Assembly (NCBI GenBank): GCA_025175895.1
Contig: CM045990.1
Location: 54,871,704-54,935,703 of the forward strand
Direction of reading: 5' to 3'
Length of the DNA stretch: 64,000 nt
DNA from: Wurfbainia villosa
Taxonomy: Eukaryota > Streptophyta > Magnoliopsida > Zingiberales > Zingiberaceae
The notes below the pieces were generated by a model. The model searched no databases, was not told the DNA's origin, and worked only from the letters and a program-made list of their open reading frames with translations. Positions 48,758 to 59,260 of the stretch are shown here, one piece after another; positions within the stretch are counted from its first letter, which is position 1, and the number at the start of each line of letters is the position of its first letter. Position numbers and translations under genes: made by a program.

Positions 48758-51700
48758 TGATGCCCGTCGAGACTATGATGGCGAGGTGTCCAGGCAGCAA
48801 AACTGGTAAATGCCAACGCTTGAGCAAGGAGAGATGCAGCACGCAATCGCTTTGACAGTAATAGGAAATCGGCGCTGATAGGTGGCCGAGCAGAATGATG
48901 TAGGCCGAGCCAAATGGTGAACTTGCACAGTAGCAACCGGTCAAGGGCGCCGAGAGAGATCTCGGCCAAGCCCCTCCGACGCTCAAGACAGGAACTTAGT
49001 TGGAAGAGAAGAAGAAATTGAGGGAAGCTAGTTTCAGTGTTTCCAGAAAAACTTACCTCCTCTTCCCAAGGAAGGTCATATATATAGAAGGGAAGCTCTA
49101 TTCCCAAGGAACTCTGCCAACAGAAGTGATGTAGCCTAGTGGACCGTACATTATGATCATTGTTACCTGGACTGCATCCAGCGTATGGGCTGTAATTAAT
49201 ATACATCGTGCGGTTGATAGGAGACAAGTCTCAATTAATGTTGCGGCTAATCTCCTGAGATTTTGGTAGAAAAATCTGCCCTTAGGCGTGAGCAGCAATT
49301 AATACACGTCGCGCGGTTGATATGAGACAATTCTCTATTAATGCCGCAGACATTCCTCTGAACCTTGTCAGTGACTTATCCTTTTGATGGGAATTTGCCC
49401 CTTCAACTTGATGAAATGACCATCTTCTTAGCTTATAATAAAATGGATCCTTCCGCCTGCGACAACTCTACCTTTAGATGCGGGGCGCCTGATATAAGAG
49501 AAATTCGAGTCGAGACGCGAGGCGTCCGGTATAAGAGAAGTCCGAGCCGAGACGCGGGGCGTCCGATATATAAAAGAAATGTAACCCTTTGTCATGAGTC
49601 GGAAGGGTACAGTTGTAAAATACCAGAAAAAAAAAGGGTATGATTAGGAGTTAATTACATCTAACCTAGCTTAAGGAGTTTTATTAGTTTAATTAAACTT
49701 AGATTTAATTAAATTTAGGGTTAATGGTTTATTGGGTTTAAAGCCCAACCCGTTAAAAGAAAAACCACCCCACCCGTTAACCCATTAAAAGCTTCCTCCC
49801 TTCCGTTTCTCGCCGACGCGGTTTCCACGCGCGAGCGTTTCGCGCATCAATGTAATCGCCGCCGACTACGCCGAAAAATCCTTTCTTTTCTTCTCTGTCG
49901 CCCCGTCGCCGTAGCCCTCTTCCACCGCGCGACTTCCTCCTCCAAATCGCTCGCCGCTCCACACGCCGTCGCCGGATCAAGCATCGTCGCAACGCCACTC
50001 GGCCGCCGCTTCCACCGCCGATGGGCCGCCTCATCAAGCCACCGCGAGCTCTGTTCTTCGATCGCCGGCGCCTGCCACCGCACTCCTTTTCGATCGCCGG
50101 TGCTGTGCCGCCGCCGCAGCCAATCGATTAGTGATGAGTCGTTGATTTCTCTGCTTTTCCCTGCGAGCAGATCACCCTCGTCCTTTATTTTGATCAGCGC
50201 GTGGCCGGGAGTTGGGTCAACGAAGACGGCATCGCGGGCTGATCGGAGGCTGGGATCTTTGTTGAGCAAGGTAACAACTGCTCCTTCCTGATCTTGGACG
50301 AGAATTTAGGTTTTTTTGCTTTGGTTTCTCCTTCGTTAAATTGGAGTGGTGATTTGGGCAGGGATAGTGTGCGCCGATCGCAGCAGTGAACATGACTCCC
50401 AGTTTTAGGGAAAGAAGCAATGCCGGTGGATCCCAGGTGTTGGTAAGTCTCGGTCTATTTCCCCCTTACCTGTTGTTTGTGCTGAATATTGTGGTAAATT
50501 CGTGGTGTTTCTGTTCGATGTCGATGATTGGTTGTGTTTGACGGTGAATTTCGTATAGAAACTATGGTTGGAGTATTCTGATTGTTTTTGGGGTTGCTGT
50601 GTCGGATTGTGGTAGGAAGAAGGGGCAACAATAGGTCCGTGAATGTAACTCTATAGGTGATAGGATTGGCCATTGAAGCCCAATTTAGGTATAACTCTGT
50701 TCTTCTTTTCTTTCTGGTCTTGTTTATGAGATTTCAGATTTGTGATGTTGGGAGAATGGCAGTGGAGATGTGTATGGGGTTGATTCGAGTGTAATAGATA
50801 ATGATTTGTGTCTGGTAAGATGTGTGTATGGGATGTTTCTGATTGTTGTTGTTAAGAAGATGGGGATGTCGATCAAACAACTTGATGGACAGGATATGCT
50901 CAAATGGTTGCATTGTTGTGTGTAGTTGACACAGCGAAGAGTAAGCTGTGTGTTTCCTTGACTCGGTCAGATCTAGAGGTTCCTCGATGATGAGCTGTTG
51001 GTAGCAAGTTGATTTAGATATTGAGGTAAGCTTGGATTGTTTCTGAGTGTTGATGTTGTCTTATGGAGAGTTTGGTTGGGTGTATTGATCGAGGAGGAAT
51101 GTAGATATGAGGTTACGAGAGATGTGTGCTCGAGTTCCTAACTCGTAGACGAGGAAAGGATGTGAACATAGGAACGACATGGTAATTAAGTTGTGTATTT
51201 ATCGTATACTTCCACTTAATCATAATGTTTGATACGTGCAGGACATGGATACGAGGCAGGCTCGCGGACGCAAAGACAATCAGCACGAGCTACGTATCAG
51301 GTAGGTAATTTTCTACCGGTCGGGTAGATGTAATGATTTCCAGATTTAGATATAGATATGAACATGTTAGGTGTTCATATTACCTTGATCATACTCTGTT
51401 TATCATATGCTTGAACTTACCATTGATATATATGTGTGCTCGATTATTGATAACACATATTCCCTAGCATGATCTAGAAGTTACAGATGTGATGTGAGTA
51501 GGTCTGACTGTTTAGTAGGGTGTAGATGTCAGAGTACGGAGGATGACCTAAATTGTAAATTTGGCAAAAAGGTCCTCTGTGGATAAGTATGACCTTAGAT
51601 GTAGGACTTATTCCATACTTGTATGTGACACATTTATTCACCAACCACGGGTTGTGTGAATGGTCATGTGAGTCGATAAGCAGTGTCGCTACGGACCGAT

Positions 51701-53211
51701 AGTCCTAGCTTGTCATGATCAGATGAGTGACTCTCTACAGGGTAGAGAGTGTACTGATCAATTGGGTGTGACTCTTGGTTGGACAGAGAGTCTAGGGTAG
51801 ATGTTCTGTATGTGAGACAGTACCCTCATTTTATTGCATGCATCCGACGGCGACATCGCCTCCCTTGGGGAGAGAGAGTCGTCAACATCCCGCCTCCCGT
51901 GTTACTTTCGAGGAGTAATCGGTGTGAGGGCATAGCATTTGTTGTGCCGCACTCTACCATTATTGGCGATGGTAGTTAGAGTTGCGTCGCGATTGTCTGG
52001 GTGCGTGGTACTCGACCACTCATTAGTAGTGTTAGCCTGAGTGACCAAAGAAGAAGGACCGCTACAGAGCGCTGAGCTACTTACGCCATATGCTACTTGA
52101 TCATACTACCCAACCCGGCCACTCGAGAGTGGTGGCGGCCGAGTCGGATAGTTGTCATGTCGTGCCACCTAGGCCACACCGGGTCGTGGTAGCGAGTAGG
52201 GGTGAGCAGCATGACCATGCATGTTGCATCGCCGTATCATACGGTGTTTGCATATGATTATATATATATATATACCGTATATACATATATACATGGATGA
52301 TGGTGATTAGTATACATACATGACATACCTATATGTATACTCACTTTGATGATGCATTTGTATGTACTATATACTTGCATTTGTTTGTACATATTCATAC
52401 ATGCTATTGCATATTCTGTATGGTAGTAGGTTGATACTTGTATACCCATCGGATATTCACGTGATACCCTTGACTCAAAGTTAGGGTATTGTGTTAGTAC
52501 TATACTTTTATACCCTATGATGTGATAGGTTGGATCTATTTGCCAGGTATATGTCGATCGTTGATGTTCAGTTTATTTAGTATATGCATGCATATCTATT
52601 GTTATGCTGATGTATACTTGTTGTATAAGTAGATTAAACTGTTGAATGACATGTAATATTGATACATATATTTACATGTTTTCTCCGACACTAGTTTTAC
52701 TCACCACCTCCGACGGTTTTTCACGCCTGTAATGGTAGACGACTTCGTGACGACTTGGAGCTGCGCCGACCGATCCATCCCATCTCCGTTTTCCGAGTCT
52801 CCTGAGGAGTTTGTTTTCTTATGGCTTGGACTTGTTTATTGTGTTTTGGATTTTGGTCCTATGTCATGGACCTTAGTTTATATTTGGACTTCGTCTTTAT
52901 GTTGTGGACGTTATTCTGGTGTTGATGTTTTTGTACGGTTTTAGTACTGTGGTCTTGTCAGGTGGAGTACACCTGTATATTATATTTTGTTATGTATGTT
53001 GTGGGTATGTGCTCTTTATTTCCGCTGCTATTATTTGTTATATATATATTGTTGTTGTTGTGGGCCTACGGGCCTTGTATTAACCCGAAATGTTGCCACG
53101 TACAGGGGAGATGTCGTCCGTTTGATTTTCGGCTCGGCATGCTCTCGGGGCGTGACAACAGTGGGTTCAACCTGTTTGTCTAATCCTGTCTTTAGCTTCA
53201 CCCAGGTATCA
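48758..53211 (-). repeat. 3' LTR of the Tat element, split by a nested solo LTR
   Basis: Two blocks, 48758-49613 and 53163-53211, together equivalent to the 905-bp LTR at 61280-62184; the 3.5 kb between them is foreign. A plus-strand TATATAAAAG lies at 49567-49576 and a minus-strand TATATATA near 49078-49085. Confidence 0.92.
49614..53157 (+). mobile_element. Solo LTR of a second LTR-retrotransposon (3.5 kb)
   Basis: Begins TGTAAAATACC and ends GGGGCGTGACA (TG...CA ends), flanked by the 5-bp duplication ACAGT at 49609-49613 and 53158-53162, and inserted in the 3' LTR of the Tat element. No gag or pol is present, so it is a solo LTR left by LTR-LTR recombination. A GC-rich leader-like part (49795-50250) and ends of this kind suggest a large-LTR chromovirus of the Del/Tekay sort; that lineage call is a guess. 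Fragments of the family occur at 46431-48282. Confidence 0.8.
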
Positions 53212-53228
53212 TGGGTCTCCCCCTCCCT
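53212..53228 (-). other. Polypurine tract of the Tat element
   Basis: On the minus strand the bases directly before the 3' LTR read AGGGAGGGGGAGACCCA, a purine-rich primer for plus-strand DNA synthesis. Confidence 0.8.
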
Positions 53229-53558
53229 GAGTCTAGTCGAAGGATAGACACAGCCTGACTGACTAGACTGGTTTGATTCAAACCATGACTTTCCCTCCTA
53301 TTCCTCTTTTAATGAGGCATGGTAAAGGCTCCCTGGGTAAAGACAACTTTTATCTCGCCCCCCCCCCCTTTTTTTTATTATGATTACTACTAGTTTTTAT
53401 GACTTGTCTCTTTCCTTCTTGATAGCTGAAGTCATGATTCGAGCCTCCATTAGCAAAAAATTGAAGTGGAAAAGGGCGCAGATCATTCCTCCCGAAGATG
53501 CTCCTTCTGAGGCACCTGAAGGGGAAAGCTCCGAATCCCCCCTCCACCTCGGCCCTCT

Positions 53559-54689
53559 ATGGTGGCTGAGGTGATTAGCTCGGGGGATTCGGAGGAGCAG
53601 CAAAGGCAGCGCAAGAAAAGCCAATTAGTGATTTCTTCCGCCGAGGGGAGCTCTTCCCAACGATCCTCTCCACGTCCCTCTCCATTCTCAAGTCCTCGTC
53701 ATTCGGCTGGTCCGAGTGGAGAAGGACCTAGCGGCACGGGGCCAGACCTTCCGGAGCCTTTGCGGGAGGAACAGCCGAGGGATGCTTCTGCACTAGAGGG
53801 ACCTCCTTCCCCTCAGCGCGGTTCTAGTCATATGCCGGAAGTATCCGGCCGACCGCAGCCAAGTCAAGGGCGACTATCCCGAAGCTTTCTTCAAGAAATT
53901 CGAGACGCCGTCGGCGACTCGGTTAAAGGTAAATCCATCCCGTCGATCAGCGACGAGATGAACATTTATCTTACCAAGGTAAGTTATTTCTTACCATTCT
54001 TTCCGCTTTTCCTTGGTGAAGTTCCGCTAATTCGGCTAACCCTCTTATCCCTCTCACAGTTCTGGGGGTACCATCTGGAGCTAATGGCTCGGATACCCCC
54101 TATGACGGCTGCCTTCCATCAAATGCGGACACAAATGGCCGGCCTGCAGACCCAACTCCGTGACAAAGAAATGGCGCTTGGCTTGGCTCAATCCGAGGTG
54201 GCCATTTTCCAAGCCCGGGCTGCTCGATTTGAGGATGATCTCCGGCTGAAGGCACGGGAGATGAAACTCCAAGGAGCCCAGCTGGAGGCGAAGGCCACAG
54301 AAGCGGCAGAGTATAAGGCCCGAGCCAAGGAAGCGGAGGCTCGATTACTGCAAGCCGAGCAGACCCGAGCGGCTCAAGCAGAACATGAGGCCAAATGGCG
54401 GGACGAGCTGTCGGATCGAGCCGAGAAGGCCAAAGAGGAGCTTATCTCCTACCGGGCGGGCGAGGAAGGCCGGTGGGAGAAACGGAAGAAAGCCTTCCTA
54501 GCTTCGGAGGAGTTCACGGATATCCTAGGAGGTCGTACCCTAGACCTCCTAGAGATAGGATATGAGGGGGTTATCCGGCACTTCAAGGAAGCCGGGCACC
54601 CGCCCGAGGGGGCCTCAGCCGACTTTCTAGGTTTACAACGTCTTGTCAATGAGACACCAGATTCGGCCCTAGGGGGTCTTCCTCAGTAG
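53559..54689 (+). CDS. Antisense coiled-coil protein of the Tat element (aORF)
   Basis: A 376-codon frame opposite to gag-pol, between the minisatellite and the 3' LTR. Residues 1-110 are Ser/Pro-rich. Residues about 182-300 form a long heptad-rich, Ala/Glu/Lys/Arg/Gln-rich coiled coil (QMRTQMAGLQTQLRDKEMAL and similar). The end (about 304-376: RWEKRKKAFLASEEF, YEGVIRHFKEAG, HPPEGASADFLG) is a compact motif I know from many plant 'putative gypsy type' hypothetical proteins. A canonical intron AAG/GTAAGT...TCTCACAG/TTC spans 53979-54059; its 81 nt are in phase and stop-free, so spliced (349 aa) and unspliced forms are both readable. A shorter frame at 53434-53574 upstream may be the original N terminus, lost from phase by one base in a C run near 53535-53542. 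Function unknown. Confidence 0.75.
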   Translation: MVAEVISSGDSEEQQRQRKKSQLVISSAEGSSSQRSSPRPSPFSSPRHSAGPSGEGPSGTGPDLPEPLREEQPRDASALEGPPSPQRGSSHMPEVSGRPQPSQGRLSRSFLQEIRDAVGDSVKGKSIPSISDEMNIYLTKVSYFLPFFPLFLGEVPLIRLTLLSLSQFWGYHLELMARIPPMTAAFHQMRTQMAGLQTQLRDKEMALGLAQSEVAIFQARAARFEDDLRLKAREMKLQGAQLEAKATEAAEYKARAKEAEARLLQAEQTRAAQAEHEAKWRDELSDRAEKAKEELISYRAGEEGRWEKRKKAFLASEEFTDILGGRTLDLLEIGYEGVIRHFKEAGHPPEGASADFLGLQRLVNETPDSALGGLPQ

Positions 54690-54984
54690 TTTCGACCTAG
54701 TTTAGTCAGTTACTTTTTGCAGTTATTTATAACTAAGGAATTTTGTGGCCCTAGCAGCCTTTTCTAAACAGAAATGTCCATCTATTCGACTTAAAATCTT
54801 GTGATTTCTAATTATTCTTGTAATATAGCATCAAGCGTACCTCGTATAGTAAGAAACTAACCGAAACGAGGACTAACCGGAGGGCTCGGGGTCGGGTAGA
54901 CCGTCTTTGACGATATGTGGAGCATAGTTGAATGCTCGAAACCTAGGTTACCATCGATAGGCAGCTCAAAGGAAACATGCATGA
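54690..54984. other. Non-coding spacer of the Tat element
   Basis: AT-rich sequence after the antisense frame, possibly its 3' UTR (AATTATTCTTGTAATATAGC near 54810). No other feature seen. Confidence 0.5.
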
Positions 54985-55957
54985 CACCCATGGAGAATGG
55001 CCGTATTAAAAATACTTGGGACCGGCTGTGAGAAGCGATGGCCGTATTGAAAATACTTGGAACCGGCTGTGATAAGCGATACCCAAGGAGAATGGTCGTA
55101 TTGAAAATACTTAGGAATGACCGTATTGAAAATACTTGGGACCAGCTGTGAGAAGCGATACCCAAGGGGAATGACCGTATTGAAAATACTTGGGACCAGC
55201 TGTGAGAAGCGATACCTAAGGAGAATGGTCGTATTGAAAATACTTGGGATCAGCTGTGATAAGCGATGGTCGTATTGAAAATACTTGGGACCGGCTGTGA
55301 TAAGCGATACCCAAGGAGAATGGCCATATTGAAAATACTTGGGAATGGTCGTATTGAAAATACTTGGGACCAGCTGTAAGAAGCGATACCCAAGGGGAAT
55401 GACCGTATTGAAAATACTTGGGACCGGCTGTGAGAAGCGATACCCAAGGAGAATGGTCGTATTGAAAATACTTGGGATTAGCTGTGATAAGCGATACCCA
55501 AGGGAAATGGCCGTATTGAAAATACTTGGAACCGGCTATGATAAACGATACCCAAGGAGAATGGCCGTATTGAAAATACTTAAAACCAGCTGTGATAAGC
55601 GATACCCAAGGGGAATGGCTGTATTGAAAATACTTGGGACCAGCTGTGATAAGCGATACCCAAGGAGAATGGTCGTATTGAAAATACTTGGGACCAACTG
55701 TGATAAGCGATACCCAAGGAGAATGGTCGTATTGAAAATACTTGGGACCGGCTGTGATAAGCGATACCCAAGGGGAATGGCCGTATTGAAAATACTTGGG
55801 ACCGACTGTGATAAGTGATACCCAAGGAGAATGGTCGTATTGAAAATACTTGGGACCGGCTGTGATAAGCGATACCCAAGGAGAATGACCGTATTGAAAA
55901 TACTTGGGACCAGTTGTGATAAGCGATACCCAAGGAGAATGGTCGTATTGAAAATAC
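54985..55957. repeat. 54-bp minisatellite in the Tat element, about 17-18 units
   Basis: Unit of 54 bp containing GATACCCAAGGAGAATGG, then CGTATTGAAAATACTTGGGA, then CTGTGATAAGC, with a few half-length units (near 55010-55060, 55100-55130 and 55340). As 54 is a multiple of three and the unit lacks stops in some phases, open frames of 145-182 codons arise on both strands. I treat these as by-products. Confidence 0.92.
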
Positions 55958-56016
55958 TGTATTTGAGACTTTTATGAACCAAACTTCCCGGGAAAAGAGC
56001 TCGAGCAGAACTTTCA

Positions 56017-59000
56017 TTATAAAGACGCCTTGTTACATAGGAGTTTGTCAAGCATAATAAGGTCGCAAATGGAAAGCGTTGCAAGGCTGGATGAGTTCCT
56101 TTCCTTCCCTATCTTGGAGGTAATAAGCGCCTGAGCTGAGTTTCTTGACAACCTTATACGGGCCTTCCCATCAGGGCGATAGTTTACGAACCTCCCCGGC
56201 TGGTTGAACTTTTTCCATACAAAATCCCCTGGCTGAAAGGAGCGAGGTACTATTTTTTTGTTATAAGATTGGGTCATTTTCCTCCGGAAGGCGTGCATTC
56301 GGATGGCCGCCTGTTCTTTGGTCTCGGATACCAAGTCCAGCTCGATTAATCTCTTCTCTTGGTTGGTTTCGTCGGCGGGTGTGTAGGTAGATACTCAGGG
56401 AGATCTTTCACCAATTTCCATCGGAACGAGTGCCTCAGCCCCATAGACTAGATGGAACGGAGTGAGGCCAGTATTGTCCTTGGGGGTAGTTCTGTAGGCC
56501 CACAAGATACTAGGTAGCTCATCCACCCAGCTTCCTTCCGTGTGATCTAGCTTGATTTTCAGTCCTCGAATCAGCTCTCGATTGGTGACTTCGGCTTGTC
56601 CGTTGCTTTGCGGATAAGCTACCGAGGTGAAGACTTGCTGGATCTCCAGCTGTTGGCACCAATCTTTCAGCTTACGGCCTTGAAATTGTCACCCGTTGTC
56701 GGAGACCAACTTCCTGGGAATACCGAATCGACATACTATATTTTTTCAAAGAAACTTTAATACGGTCTCTTCAGTTATTTTAGCCAGCGGCTCTGCTTCT
56801 ACCCATTTTGAAAAATAGTCCACAACTACTAATAAGAATTTCTTCTGATTCAGCCCTGTAGGTAGCGGTCCCACTATGTCCATCCCTCATTGGTCGAACG
56901 GACAAGAGACAACAGAGGCCTTCAATAGTTCGGCCGGTTTCTGAGAGAAATTTTGATGTTTCTGACAGCTAAGGCATACCTGTACGCAATGGGAGGCATC
57001 TTGTCGCAGAGTGGGCCAAAAATATCCGGCCAATAGGATTTTCCTTACGAGAGAGATTTCCCCCGCGTGATTTCCACAGCAGCCCTCATGTATTTCTCGC
57101 ATAACATACTCCGCTTCCTCTGGGCCGAGGCATTTAAGTAAGGGTCGAGCGAAGGATCGCTTGTATAATGTATCCCCTATTAAGACGAAATGAGTGCTTC
57201 TCCTTTTGACGACTCGGGCCTCCGCCTGGTCATCAGGTATTACCCTGCTCTTGATGTAATCGATTAAGGGCTTCCTCCAATCTGACGAGCTGTGAGATAC
57301 CAGTGGTTCTTGGTTTATGCTGGAGATGAGCTGCACCTCGGCTACTGAGTCCTCCAAGCTCCATGCGGCAAGGGTACTGGCCATACGAGCCAATTCATCG
57401 GCTTTCTGATTGTCAGCCCTGGGTATCTTGTGTAGGGCTACTTCTTGGAACTCCGCGGCTAACCTTTGATAAGCTTGTTTGTAGCGTTTCAGTCTCGGGT
57501 TATTGATGTCGAACGATCCCTTGAGCTGTTCTACGACTAATTGGGAATCGGAATGCAGGGAAATCCGAGCAACCCCAAGATGACGGGCGGCTTGCATCCC
57601 TGCCAATAGGCCCTTATATTCGGCTTCAGTGTTAGAAGCCCGGAAGTTGAGTTATACCGCTATCTTGATGGCATCTCCTTGGGGGGATATTAATAGTAGT
57701 CCTACCTCACTGCCTTGTTTGGTTGCCGAACCATCCATATATATCTTCCATTCTTCATTCTCCTCTATCCTAGATGTTTCAGCCAAGAAATCTGTCAATA
57801 CTTGCGCTTTGAGGGCTGGGCGAGGTTGATACTGGATATCATATTCAGCCAACTCAGTGATCCATTTGATTAAATGAGTGGATGCTTTCGGATTGTTCAA
57901 TACCGTTCCGATGCCACTATTGGTTAAGACCGTGACCGGATGAGATAGAAAATAGGGTCGGAGCTTCCGAGCCGTTATAAGCAGGGCAAAAACTAGCTTC
58001 TCCAGGGTTGTGTACCTGCTTTTGGCGCATTTTAATAAATGACTGACAAAGTAAATGGGCAGTTGTTTACCTGCTTCCTGGCGGAGCAATACGGACGCCA
58101 CAGCTTCTTCTGAGGAGGCCAGGTATAACTGCAACTCTTCTCCGGGGACCGGCTTGGCCAGTATGGGCAAGTCAGCTATATATTGCTTTAATTCTGTAAG
58201 GGCCTGCTCACATTTATCATCCCATGAAAACCGAGTCGACTTGCGGAGTATTTTGAAGAAGGGGAGGGTCCGCTCTGTCGACTTAGGGATGAACCTTGAG
58301 AGTGCTGTAATTCGGCCCAATAACTTTTGCACTTCCTTGATACTGCGAGGGGAAGCTATGTTCTGTAAGACCTGAATTTTCTCGGGGTTGACTTCAATGC
58401 CATGCTCGGTGACAATGTATCCTAGGAATTTGCCTCCGCGAACTCCAAATATGCACTTGCTTGGGTTAAGCCGAATTTCGTAATGTCGCAAGGTGCCAAA
58501 CGTTTCATTCATGTCTGAGATTACTTCTTCGGCTTTGACGGTTTTGATAAGGATATCATCGATGTACACTTCTATGTTTCGACCTATTTGTGACCGGAAC
58601 ACTTTATTCATCATCCTTTGATAGGTGGCCCCTTCATTCTTCAACCCAAACGGCATGACCTTGTAACAAAAGGTCCCATTAGAGGTGATAAAACTGACTT
58701 TTTCTTGATCTTCCATGGCGAGCGGAATCTGATGATATCCTTGGTGCGCATCTAGCATACAGATTAATTCACAGCCTGCAGTGGAGTCTACTACCTGATC
58801 TATTCGAGGCAAAGGGTAGCAATCTTTAGGGCATGCTTTATTAAGATCCCTAAAATCTATACAGACCCTCCACTTTCCTCCCGGCTTTGGTACCAGTACC
58901 ACATTAGCCAGCCACTCCGGGAACTATACTTTTCGGATGTATCCAGCTTGCAAGAGCTTCTGCACCTCGGCCCGGATGATTTGTCTTTTTCTGGTCCAAA

Positions 59001-59260
59001 ATGCCTTCTTTTTTGCTGAATGGGCCGAGACCCCGGAAAGATACTCAGCTTATGCTCCATGACTGTTCGGGGGATGCCCTGGTGTTGTTCATTCGGCCAA
59101 GAGAAGATGTCTAGGTTGCTGGTCAGGCAATCTTTTATCTTCTGCTTCAAATCATCCAGAAGATCTGCAGCTATCCGAAGGATCCACTCGGGCTGATTCG
59201 ACCATACTTGTATCTCTTCTTCTCCCTCAACTTCTACTGAGGAGGCTTCTCTCAGGGTAT
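56017..59260 (-). pseudogene. Tat element pol: RT, RNase H, second RNase H, integrase (inactivated)
   Basis: Minus strand. The reverse transcriptase starts about 58930 (CIDFRDLNKACPKD, MLDAHQGYHQIP; catalytic VYIDD at 58555-58569), followed by the connection/RNase H (about 58250-57850). A second, archaeal-type RNase H has YMDGSAT at about 57720 and SDSQLVV at about 57545. The integrase has an HHCC zinc finger (CLSCQKHQ, about 56960), core aspartates in DIVG and SDNG, and a C-terminal part to 56017. Breaks: frameshift near 59250; frameshift near 58980 in an A run; TAG 58924-58926; TAA 57652-57654 within the second RNase H; TGA at 56887-56889, 56746-56748, 56689-56691 and 56395-56397 in one integrase frame. 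Not functional as it stands. Confidence 0.93.

Noticed and set aside
49365..49643. Plus-strand 92-codon frame, repeated at 61887-62156
   Set aside because: It lies within the LTR and is present in both LTRs only because they are copies. The frame breaks at the solo-LTR insertion in one and shows no domain.
49777..50269. Minus-strand Arg-rich frames of 86 and 140 codons
   Set aside because: They fall in the GC-rich leader-like part of the solo LTR; Arg/Gly/Ala-rich composition is what GC-rich DNA gives by chance.
53350..53624. Minus-strand frames near the polypurine tract
   Set aside because: Antisense shadows of the start of the aORF region; no gag-pol domain is expected there.
54985..55957. 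CRISPR-like array
   Set aside because: Units are contiguous with no variable spacers, and the setting is a plant retrotransposon.
55339..56084. Open frames of 145-182 codons over the 54-bp repeats
   Set aside because: The period is a multiple of three, so frames stay open on both strands by default; no domain and no plausible start context.
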